Positions 14,670 through 20,249 of a stretch of 20,249 bases of DNA are shown here, piece by piece. The notes under the pieces were generated by a model. That model did no database searches, was not told the DNA's origin, and saw only the letters and a list, made by a program, of their open reading frames with translations. This DNA is from Hyphomicrobiales bacterium. Lineage in GTDB: Bacteria; Pseudomonadota; Alphaproteobacteria; Rhizobiales; Beijerinckiaceae. The stretch spans positions 1 to 20,249 of the forward strand of contig JAATEW010000335.1 in assembly GCA_015655535.1 (NCBI GenBank). Reading direction: 5' to 3'. How positions within the stretch are numbered: position 1 is the stretch's first letter; each line of letters starts with the position of its first letter. A program made the translations under genes and the position numbers.

Positions 14670-14670
14670 C
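14615..14670. repeat. Right copy of the 56-bp perfect inverted repeat
   Basis: This is identical to the reverse complement of 621-676 over all 56 bases. Identity begins inside codon CGG just before PLTEEEW and ends one base after the stop codon. Upstream, the two copies share only scattered matches. Confidence 0.9.
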
Positions 14671-14708
14671 TCCCGAGGTCGGGCCGCTCCGTGGAGGCGA
14701 AATGATGC

Positions 14709-15254
14709 TCAGCTCTCCGAAAGGATGCGACCAATAAGGTTTGGAATGTAATGGCAAGGCATAGCGTCAGCATGTCCTCCGACAAACTCGACATGGTCGC
14801 CGATTCTTACGGTTAGCCCTTTATCTACCAAGGCAACGACGCGGCTCTTTTCAGGGCTGCCGTCAACGTGGACAAGTGCCCTAGGATTGGAAACATAGTC
14901 CGGGTTGATCGTCATATGCGTCTTTGCCTGCGTCGTTTGGAGAAGACGCGTCGCCGCGTCCGGATCCAGAAAGCCGACAACGACGCCTTGGACCGGGTGA
15001 TTTCCGAACGAGTTGAGAAACCGCCCTGGATCGACATTGCACTGCGCATTCGGCGGGGTTGTCGAGATAGAATCGCTGACAGATGGCGAGAGCGTTAGAG
15101 GAATGCTGACAAATACGGTCAACAAGCGGATCGCTCTGGTCAATAAAAACCGCGACAAAGGTGTCCTTCTCCAAAGCGAGGTATTTTGCTCAAAAGCAGC
15201 CTTTCTGGTCGCAACGGATGAAAGCCAGGTATGCCCCGGTATTTTATCGAACAT
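14709..15254 (-). CDS. Hypothetical exported or membrane-anchored protein (181 aa)
   Basis: The ATG at 15254 is preferred over a TTG at 15317 because an AAGG-type site precedes it at the right distance. A basic segment (WRRTPLSRFLLTRAIR) is followed by a hydrophobic stretch (LLTVFVSIPLTLSPSVS) near residues 43-60, suggesting a membrane anchor or uncleaved signal. The part beyond contains GVVVGFLDPDAATRLL and a beta-rich C-terminal half (ALVDKGLTVRIGDHVEFVGG) ending CHYIPNLIGRIL. This suggests a small periplasmic beta domain. No family is named. It lies about 80 bp downstream of the Sel1 gene on the same strand and may be co-transcribed with it. Confidence 0.6.
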   Translation of the reverse strand: MFDKIPGHTWLSSVATRKAAFEQNTSLWRRTPLSRFLLTRAIRLLTVFVSIPLTLSPSVSDSISTTPPNAQCNVDPGRFLNSFGNHPVQGVVVGFLDPDAATRLLQTTQAKTHMTINPDYVSNPRALVHVDGSPEKSRVVALVDKGLTVRIGDHVEFVGGHADAMPCHYIPNLIGRILSES

Positions 15255-15335
15255 TGATCCCGACCTTTTGATTGCGCTTTGTGGTCCGATACCATCAAGA
15301 GCACTTATGTAGGTCAAACCTAAATCGCAGACGAT

Positions 15336-16742
15336 TCATCTGCGCCCGAAATGGCCACCGCCCATGGACATGCTATGGAAGGCCGTCGACCGAAACCCGC
15401 CGCCTGGTGGCCCCGCGAAGTTGACATTGCGTTCCTCTCTCAGCGGCGATGAGAACCGAAACACGGAAGGATCCATCGGTACGCGCCTTTCCTCCAAATC
15501 TCTTGGCTGGATCCTGGGTATGTCTTCCCGCCGTTGCGCGGCGCTATCGTTACTCAGACGGTTTTGCGAGGACAGGCCTGCGTCATGTGCGATGGGCAGC
15601 CGTTCGCTCTGCGTCGACGCCGATTGGACCTTACGGGCATCCTGATCAACCCTCCGAGACAATTCCCTTTCGCGCGCCTGATTAGAGTCTATTTTTTCGG
15701 CAATCTGCCTTGCATTGGCGTCTCCGTGATCTGCCGCGCGATGATACCATTTGGACGCTTCGTCATAGCTCTGAGCCACGCCCTTACCAGTCGCGTGCAG
15801 CACCCCGAGATTGTTCATCGCGCTGACATTGCCGTGGTCCGCCGCGAGCTGAAACCATTTCCGGGCCTCAGCGTAGTCGAGCGGGACGCCCCGGCCATGG
15901 GCATACATGATGCCGAGATTGCTTTGCCCGGCCGGGTTGCCATGCTCCGCGGAGCGGCGAAACCATGTCACGGCGACCGTTTCATCCTGAGTAACGCCTT
16001 GCCCGGTCTCGTACATGACGCCAAGATTGTTCTCCGCTTGCGGATCGCCCTGATCGGCGGCGAGGCGATACCATTTCAAGGCTTCTTCAGTGTCCGGAGA
16101 TCCGCCGTCGCCGCCGCGGGCATATCGGACGCCGAGATTATATTGCGCCTGGGCATTGCCGTTTTCCGCCGCCTTGCGAAACCATTTGGAGGCTTCGGCC
16201 TCGTCCTGAGCTACGCCGCGCCCGAGCGCATAGCTGATCGCGAGGTTGAGGTGCGCAGGCGCAACTCCTTGTACGGCAGCAGCACGAAACAGTCGGGTAG
16301 ACTCGGCGTAATCGACCGGCACGCCTTTACCATTCTCATATAAAAGGCCGAGATTACCTTGCGCGTGCGGATTGCCTTTATCCGAGGCGAGCCGGTACCA
16401 CTTGGCGGCCTCAGCATAGTCTTGCAGAACACCGCCGCCACGCTCATACCGAACGCCAAGATTATAGCTCGCGCCCGCGTCACCTTGCTCGGCTGCAAGC
16501 CGATACCATTTGACGGCTTCGGCGTAATTTTGCGGAACGCCTTTCCCCTCAGCGTAAAGAACTCCAATATTTCCTTGTGCAGCGGCGTTGCCATGGTCGG
16601 CAAGTATCTTCAAAAGCGAAAAAGCCGTCGCATAATCTTGGCGTTTGTAGGCAGCGGCGGCGTCTTCCAAGGGACCGGCTCTTGTTGTCCCGCTTGAGGC
16701 CAGCAATATCGCGATAAAAAATGAATATCTTAAACGGCCCAT
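15336..16742 (-). CDS. Secreted Sel1-repeat (TPR-like) protein
   Basis: The 468-residue protein starts with a signal peptide (MGRLRYSFFIAILLASSGTT, cleavage near TRA-G). Residues about 24-345 are roughly nine helical repeats of about 36 residues. Eight carry the Sel1 core, such as YAEAVKWYRLAAEQGD followed by YNLGVRYERG-type segments; others read AEASKWFRKAAENGN and YDEASKWYHRAADHGD. Sel1 repeats form alpha solenoids that bind partner proteins. The last 120 residues are charged (EKIDSNQARERELSRR) and then Gly/Ser/His-rich (SMSMGGGHFGRR), with no repeats. It is likely a periplasmic scaffold whose partner is unknown. A GAGG site precedes the ATG by 9 bases. Codon use matches the host. Confidence 0.85.
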   Translation of the reverse strand: MGRLRYSFFIAILLASSGTTRAGPLEDAAAAYKRQDYATAFSLLKILADHGNAAAQGNIGVLYAEGKGVPQNYAEAVKWYRLAAEQGDAGASYNLGVRYERGGGVLQDYAEAAKWYRLASDKGNPHAQGNLGLLYENGKGVPVDYAESTRLFRAAAVQGVAPAHLNLAISYALGRGVAQDEAEASKWFRKAAENGNAQAQYNLGVRYARGGDGGSPDTEEALKWYRLAADQGDPQAENNLGVMYETGQGVTQDETVAVTWFRRSAEHGNPAGQSNLGIMYAHGRGVPLDYAEARKWFQLAADHGNVSAMNNLGVLHATGKGVAQSYDEASKWYHRAADHGDANARQIAEKIDSNQARERELSRRVDQDARKVQSASTQSERLPIAHDAGLSSQNRLSNDSAAQRREDIPRIQPRDLEERRVPMDPSVFRFSSPLREERNVNFAGPPGGGFRSTAFHSMSMGGGHFGRR

Positions 16743-17163
16743 TTCGGTAACCTCGCCGGTCCGAAAAAATTGCGCGCGGTCGTATTAGCTTTCTTTAAAA
16801 GTCAGGTCTCCTTCGAAGGGATCTCCCTCAAGAACTTTTGATCGCAGTTTAAAAAAACGGAAAAATATTGCGTTTGGCCCAGGCCTACCAAGGCGATAAC
16901 AGGCTCGGCGGGCGTTGCTTTTGCCTGGCTCACTGAACTGACCTTCCTCTCTCGGAGAATCGGTTCAATGTCTCAGCGACAGGAACGCGGTCGGCACTGG
17001 TTGGTGAGCGGCCCAATCAGCAAATAGGGAATGGGCGAACATGCCAACTGTTTTAAACACAACAGCCCGATCCTAATATCCACTCAAACGAGGATGCCAG
17101 TGCCGAGGCCCGAGCGGGTGCCGTTCAGGCGGGCCCCCGCGCTGCAGGGGAATTCGAATATAG
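16743..17163. other. Intergenic region (421 bp) upstream of the Sel1 gene
   Basis: No gene is supported. The left part (to about 16870) is A+T-richer, with poly-A tracts and a palindrome (CCTTCGAAGG at 16811-16820), and must hold the Sel1 promoter. The right part has a G/C-rich palindromic stretch (GCGGGCCCCCGC, about 17129-17140) with no T-run after it. The minus-strand gene at 17164 ends here. Confidence 0.4.
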
Positions 17164-17370
17164 TCATTGCGATGCTTCCTCATCAGTCAGCGAAAAGACG
17201 ACTTTTCGGGTTTTGGCGTCCATGTCGATCTCAATGACCGAGGTGGCGCCATTACGTTTGCGGCGCATCGGGAATTGATTTCGGGCAAGTCTTATCGCGC
17301 CCTCTTCATCCGGCCATGGCGCAGAGCCCAGCTCGACTTCGCCCTTCCGATAGATAATCTTAAACGTCAT
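17164..17370 (-). CDS. Hypothetical protein (68 aa) downstream of an XRE regulator
   Basis: The ATG at 17370 follows the XRE stop by 51 bp on the same strand, so the two are probably one transcript. The protein has a strand-rich start (FKIIYRKGEVELGSAPWPDE), a helix with GAIRLARNQFPMRRKRNGA, and an acidic end (SVIEIDMDAKTRKVVFSL). No known family. It may be a small partner of the regulator. Confidence 0.5.
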   Translation of the reverse strand: MTFKIIYRKGEVELGSAPWPDEEGAIRLARNQFPMRRKRNGATSVIEIDMDAKTRKVVFSLTDEEASQ

Positions 17371-17421
17371 GCGCCGGCTTCCTTTCGTTGCCCCAAGCCA
17401 AAAGGCAAAAAGCCCGATCGC

Positions 17422-17649
17422 TCATTTGAATTTCTTTAACCTCACCCCCGGCCCTTCGCCATTCTCTTCAACAAAGATCACACCGGCCTTTTCGAGGGCA
17501 GTGCGCACTTTTGCGACCGTACTTTCCTTGAGGTCTGCGCCCGCTTCGAGGCGCGTAATCGTGTCATGAGAGACATCCGCTAACTCAGCAGCCTGCCGGA
17601 CCGTCAGTCCGAGAGCAACGCGAGCCATCTTGAGCTGAAGCGAGTTCAT
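17422..17649 (-). CDS. XRE/Cro-CI-type small transcriptional regulator
   Basis: A 75-residue protein with a helix-turn-helix: MARVALGLTVRQAAELADVS and DTITRLEAGADLKE give the two HTH helices at about residues 16-36. The C-terminal part (TVAKVRTALEKAGVIFVEEN, then GEGPGVRLKK) is the standard tail of a very common alphaproteobacterial single-domain regulator. The internal Met8 is an alternative start. It is divergent from the plus-strand operon starting at 17739 and most likely controls that operon and itself, in the manner of prophage or island repressors. Confidence 0.85.
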   Translation of the reverse strand: MNSLQLKMARVALGLTVRQAAELADVSHDTITRLEAGADLKESTVAKVRTALEKAGVIFVEENGEGPGVRLKKFK

Positions 17650-17738
17650 TTTCAGGATTTAGTCCAGATTTTTGTTGACCGCATTTTCTGGATAGCATAC
17701 CGTTTCGGGACTGGATACCGAAAAGTTCGGAGCCTCAA
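17650..17738. promoter_or_regulatory. Candidate operator region between the XRE gene and the right operon
   Basis: In 89 bp there are several related elements. TCCAGA (about 17662-17667) and TCTGGA (about 17687-17692) form an inverted pair, and a second CTGGATA occurs at 17711-17717. TTTCGG (17703-17708) and CCGAAA (17718-17723) are a perfect 6-bp inverted pair with a 9-nt spacer. TTGACC at 17675-17680 is a fair -35 hexamer for the plus-strand operon. The -10 element is not clear. Confidence 0.4.
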
Positions 17739-18035
17739 ATGCCGAGATCACCCTCTCCGGCAGCCGTCCCCGGCTTGCCTAAACGCAAGGTCACGAACAC
17801 GCATCGTCGTGCAGTGATGCAGGCCGCGCATCGCACCCGGAAGGCGCTCTCGATCACCATGGGAGATGCCCTGAAACAAGCCTGGAAGCAGCTCCGGCGC
17901 TCCCAGAGCAATGGATGGCCGACCGATCGGCTGACTATGCCTCACGAACGGACCGCGACGCCCTCGCCGCGGTCCAATGGAAAGCGCCTCTACACCCGGA
18001 TGTCAGGGAGGCTCGCCGGCTCTTTCGCATCCTGA
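17739..18035 (+). CDS. Hypothetical basic protein (98 aa), first gene of the right operon
   Basis: The ATG at 17739 opens a strongly basic protein. The middle (HRRAVMQAAHRTRKALSITM, then GDALKQAWKQLRR) is helical and resembles short plasmid/phage-associated alphaproteobacterial proteins with an 'AL-KAW' helix; I cannot give it a family. The last 35 residues (RTATPSPRSNGKRLYTRM) are poor in structure and may be non-coding readthrough. It stands just after the candidate operator and 25 bp before the next gene. Confidence 0.4.
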   Translation: MPRSPSPAAVPGLPKRKVTNTHRRAVMQAAHRTRKALSITMGDALKQAWKQLRRSQSNGWPTDRLTMPHERTATPSPRSNGKRLYTRMSGRLAGSFAS

Positions 18036-18060
18036 CCCTCTAACAAACTGGAGAACACCA

Positions 18061-18396
18061 ATGCCGAACATCGTTCCGGCAAGCGCTCAAGGCTTGCCTT
18101 TATTCCTCGCATATCGGGAATGGCTCCACAACGAAGCCGTCATCCTCGGCGCTGAACTCTTCGAGGGCTTCTACGGCAAGAACGCCAATAAGATCGTGCC
18201 GCAGAATACCGGTGTCGGCGACTTCCATTTCCCCTCAGGCAAAGAGTGGTGGAAAATGCCGCCGGCATCAGGCCGTGCCGCGATCGTCATGGGTTCCGTC
18301 GGCGTCGATTTCAGCGCAATTCGCCAGAGCCCTTACGACCTCGAGATCTGGCACACGATCCGCTCCGGCGGCGCCTTTGCCAAGAAGGAGGCCTGA
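18061..18396 (+). CDS. WL/PPAS-motif hypothetical protein, first copy
   Basis: The ATG at 18061 has a clear upstream site (GGAGAACACC). The frame is open further back to an ATG at 17977, but that start lacks a site. The 111-residue protein contains FLAYREWLHNEAVILGAELF, then GDFHFPSGKEWWKM and PPASGRAAIVMGSVGVDFSA, and ends in a polar tail. The same pattern (Y--WL--E, EL--F-G-N, W, PAS-RAAIV-S-VG-D) recurs in the protein at 19694. The two are therefore paralogues of a family I cannot name. No signal peptide or membrane segment is present, in contrast to its paralogue. It is followed 3 nt later by the S24-like gene. Confidence 0.6.
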   Translation: MPNIVPASAQGLPLFLAYREWLHNEAVILGAELFEGFYGKNANKIVPQNTGVGDFHFPSGKEWWKMPPASGRAAIVMGSVGVDFSAIRQSPYDLEIWHTIRSGGAFAKKEA

Positions 18397-18399
18397 GCC

Positions 18400-18852
18400 A
18401 TGGCAACTTCAGCCCGCAGAAAGCCTGCCAAGGCGGCAACACCTGCCACCACTCAAGCAGCGCCGGTCCGCTCCCTTCTCGACGCACTGCCGCCTGATCT
18501 GCCCGAGGTCTATGGCATGCAGGTTGACGGAGATTGCTTGGCACCTTCGATTCCACACGGCGCGGTCGCCGTTGTCTCGAAGATTGAACCACCGAAAGCC
18601 GGCGATTTTGTCTGCCTTTGGTTCCGGCCTGAGTTCGTGAAACCGGGCCAGCATCAGACCATCATCAAACGCATGGTCATGGCGCCACCGCCATTCGTGA
18701 AGAGCTTTCCCCATAACGAGCATCCCGACAGCGAGGTAAAAGCGCTCGTCATAGTCGAGATGTTCAACCCACGGCAGCAACTCCACATCTGCTGCGACCA
18801 GTTGCTCGCCATCCACAAGGTGACCGGCATCCAGCGCAAGAAGGAGGGCTAA
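18400..18852 (+). CDS. S24 (LexA/CI C-terminal)-like protein with Cys in place of the catalytic Ser
   Basis: A 150-residue protein starting with a basic, Ala/Pro/Thr-rich segment of about 23 residues. It continues as an S24-type beta domain: YGMQVDGDCLAPSIPHGAVA at about residues 38-57 and KIEPPKAGDFVCLWF, then IIKRMVM at residues 88-94. In LexA, CI and UmuD the motif is GDSM-P and the nucleophile is Ser, with a Lys in V-KR. Here the position is Cys46 in GDCLAP, and Lys90 (IIKRM) is kept. There is no N-terminal DNA-binding domain. The spacing TGAGCC-ATG with the gene before suggests coupling. It could be a non-cleaving oligomerisation or sensor domain, or a cysteine variant. It is not a normal LexA. 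Confidence 0.7.
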   Translation: MATSARRKPAKAATPATTQAAPVRSLLDALPPDLPEVYGMQVDGDCLAPSIPHGAVAVVSKIEPPKAGDFVCLWFRPEFVKPGQHQTIIKRMVMAPPPFVKSFPHNEHPDSEVKALVIVEMFNPRQQLHICCDQLLAIHKVTGIQRKKEG

Positions 18853-18855
18853 AAA

Positions 18856-19176
18856 ATGGCTACCGAAATTATTCAATTATTCCCACGCAAGGACGAGAGA
18901 GACCATGACAAGGATCTTCTCGCGGCTCTGGCTGAATGGGCCGCTCCGCGCGTGCATAAACATCTTAGCAAACCGATCGCCGACTGCGATCTCACCTATT
19001 TCAAGAGGACGGTAGATCTTCTTGTGGCCGTCCGCAGCGGCGAACCGCTTTCCATCGACGAGAAACGTCAGTTTCTTTGGAAGCTTGACTACCTTTTTGT
19101 GTTGGAGATACGCGCCTCGGGCGTGGAGCCTGGGCTAGTCGGCCGGCGTGGTAAAACGAGAAAGACGGAGCGCTGA
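18856..19176 (+). CDS. Hypothetical protein (106 aa)
   Basis: The ATG at 18856 is 4 nt after the preceding TAA. The protein is soluble and mostly helical: EIIQLFPRKDERDHDKDLLA, then a segment ending FKRTVDLLVAVRSGEPLSID and EKRQFLWKLDYLFVLEIRAS, and finally a basic end (GRRGKTRKTER). The pattern resembles small helical proteins of rhizobial mobile islands, without a family name. It is in the operon and its job is unknown. Confidence 0.55.
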   Translation: MATEIIQLFPRKDERDHDKDLLAALAEWAAPRVHKHLSKPIADCDLTYFKRTVDLLVAVRSGEPLSIDEKRQFLWKLDYLFVLEIRASGVEPGLVGRRGKTRKTER

Positions 19177-19178
19177 CC

Positions 19179-19691
19179 GTGGACGCGACATCTCTATCCC
19201 GCCGCTTCGTCATCGGCGCAGTCCCGGCCATAGGCGCTGCGATCGTGCCTCTGACAGTCCCGTTGGCGGCGCCAGAAGACAACGTCGCCCGCTTGATTGA
19301 AGTCGAACAACGATTGAAAACCATCAACGCCGCGATCGAAACGCAATACTCACTCAATGACAGATGCGCCCGCGTCGCGAATCGGGAGTCAGTGCCGTGT
19401 CCGCGCTTTCGGTGGAAGCCCGGTGATAACCCCGCAAGGGCAAACTGGCGTCATGAACGCGCGAAAGAGCGATTTGCGGCACGCCGCGAACGGATCAAGG
19501 CGGATGCCGGGCTGACGGCAAGTGAGGCGCGTCTCGCTGAGCTTCGTGACGAGCGTGACGATACTGTCTACGAAGCCAGCAAACTCAAGGCAACCACGAT
19601 CGACGCATTGAAATTGAAGGCGCGCATCTCGAAAGACAATGCCGGCGTCACTTGGTCGGTCATCGCTGATTTACTCGCATTGGAGAGCTGA
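19179..19691 (+). CDS. Tat-type signal protein, helical (170 aa)
   Basis: The GTG at 19179 lies 2 nt after the previous stop. The N-terminus has Arg8-Arg9 in SLSRRFVIGAVPAIGAAIVP, a twin-arginine motif followed by a hydrophobic stretch and AAPED, so export by the Tat system is expected. The rest is a long charged helical region (VARLIEVEQRLKTINAAIET, then EARLAELRDERDDTVYEASK) that may form a coiled coil, ending with a compact TTIDALKLKARI segment. The architecture resembles other Tat-bearing helical proteins in alphaproteobacterial accessory islands. Function is unknown. Confidence 0.6.
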   Translation: MDATSLSRRFVIGAVPAIGAAIVPLTVPLAAPEDNVARLIEVEQRLKTINAAIETQYSLNDRCARVANRESVPCPRFRWKPGDNPARANWRHERAKERFAARRERIKADAGLTASEARLAELRDERDDTVYEASKLKATTIDALKLKARISKDNAGVTWSVIADLLALES

Positions 19692-19693
19692 CC

Positions 19694-20083
19694 ATGGCCG
19701 ATTACAAAGAGAGCGCCAATTTACCGCGCCGCGGCTTTCTGCGGCAACTCGCCGGACTTCCTTTTATAGGCGGCGGTATCGCGCTGATAGGTGCTCCGAT
19801 CGCCGCCGCCGAGCCTGTCACGAAGGAATTGCTCGAAAGCTACAATCAGTGGCTTTGGCACGAGCACAGCCGCTGCGCCAATGAGCTTCAGAATCGTTTT
19901 GGCGGCGAGAACATGCGTTTCACGCATCAATACAATGCCGGGTCCGCTTTCTATACCGATAGCAATTGGCACAGCGATCCAAGCATTGCTCCTGCGTCTG
20001 CACGGGCAGCGATCGTGCTCAGCGCCGTCGGCTGTGACTGGCGGTCCTTCAATATTATGTCGCGGAGGATGCCATGGGAATGA
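19694..20083 (+). CDS. WL/PPAS-motif protein, second copy, with Tat signal
   Basis: The ATG at 19694 is 2 nt after the previous stop. Arg12-Arg13 lie in LPRRGFLRQLAGLPF, followed by a Gly/Ile-rich hydrophobic segment (GGGIALIGAPIAAAEP), a twin-arginine signal with AAA cleavage near residue 38. The remainder aligns with the 18061 product: SYNQWLWHEHSR against AYREWLHNEAVI, ELQNRFGGEN against ELFEGFYGKN, and APASARAAIVLSAVGCDW against PPASGRAAIVMGSVGVDF. It is therefore a paralogue that gained an export signal. It overlaps the next gene at ATGA (20080). Function is unknown. Confidence 0.65.
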   Translation: MADYKESANLPRRGFLRQLAGLPFIGGGIALIGAPIAAAEPVTKELLESYNQWLWHEHSRCANELQNRFGGENMRFTHQYNAGSAFYTDSNWHSDPSIAPASARAAIVLSAVGCDWRSFNIMSRRMPWE

Positions 20084-20249
20084 CACAGCTAACGCGCGAG
20101 GAATTTCGCGCTCTGACAATCTTCGAAAACATCCCGCCTGGACACAGGGCCGTGCTTGTTCTGCAAGCCGGGTTCGATCCGCCTCTCAAAATCGGCGAGC
20201 TGGCCCTCGTCGATACGACTGAAAAGGATGTGCAGGACGGCGAACTTTA
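20080..20249 (+). CDS. S24-like protein, second copy (partial at window end)
   Basis: The ATG at 20080 overlaps the upstream stop (ATGA). An in-frame ATG at 20074 is also possible. The visible 56 residues run MTQLTREEFRALTIFENIPP and then VLVLQAGFDPPLKIGELALV followed by DTTEKDVQDGEL. The second part follows the S24/LexA-type pattern (P-L--GE-ALVD, then GE-Y). It lines up with DCLAPSIPHGAVAVVSK of the 18400 protein. The catalytic motif GDSM is not present (AGFDPP occupies the place), so this copy is probably inactive. The end of the domain, including the Lys, lies outside the window. It follows the second WL/PPAS protein just as the first S24-like gene follows the first. Confidence 0.55.
   Translation, partial: MTQLTREEFRALTIFENIPPGHRAVLVLQAGFDPPLKIGELALVDTTEKDVQDGEL

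Noticed and set aside
15534..16343. 269-residue plus-strand open frame antisense to the Sel1 gene
   Set aside because: It is a periodic shadow of the Sel1 repeats, and the minus frame has a signal peptide and clear repeats.
1..20249. Search for CRISPR arrays, tRNA genes, transposase or integrase genes and toxin-antitoxin pairs
   Set aside because: No regular spaced repeats, cloverleaf-like sequence, transposase or integrase motifs were seen by eye. The small ribbon-helix-helix gene has no toxin neighbour, so I did not call a toxin-antitoxin pair.

Overview
The window reads as a high-GC alphaproteobacterial chromosome, most likely from the Hyphomicrobiales (Rhizobiales; Beijerinckiaceae-like relatives are plausible). 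This placement rests on codon usage and gene style: a GcvA-like LysR regulator, a Sel1-repeat protein, a GFA-family protein and small XRE regulators of the usual rhizobial type. No rRNA or tRNA gene was seen, and no CRISPR array or intact insertion sequence.

Left region (1-8800). After the tail of a host gene (probably flavin-reductase-like) and a start-less His-rich ORF, a tightly packed minus-strand block runs from 7841 down to 910. It holds a small terminase subunit, two small proteins, a GNAT-like protein, a protein ending in an S74 chaperone domain, and a set of Ala/Gly-rich virion-type proteins joined by ATGA, TAATG or 1-nt junctions. The block looks like part of a podovirus-like prophage late operon. 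No large terminase, portal or major capsid gene lies between the small terminase and the later genes, so it is a remnant. Beside it are a hypothetical gene and a truncated, frameshifted P22-type antirepressor that ends exactly at the start of a host NUDIX gene.

Middle region (8788-12904) holds ordinary host genes: a NUDIX hydrolase, a GFA/CENP-V-like zinc protein, an MFS exporter divergent from a LysR regulator, and exodeoxyribonuclease III.

Debris region (12905-17163) holds small ORFs and broken phage or plasmid genes: a ParB-like fragment and an amber-interrupted ORF whose last 56 bp are repeated perfectly, inverted, at 621-676. It also holds an exported hypothetical protein and a long Sel1-repeat protein.

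Right region (17164-20249) is the most unusual. A small XRE regulator and a partner gene diverge from a compact plus-strand operon of at least six closely spaced genes. In it, a pair of adjacent genes occurs twice: a WL/PPAS-motif protein followed by an S24 (LexA/CI C-terminal)-like protein. The first S24-like protein has Cys where the catalytic Ser should be and keeps the Lys. The second WL/PPAS paralogue and the gene before it carry twin-arginine-type signal sequences. I cannot name a known system with this layout, and I flag it as the best candidate for an undescribed module.
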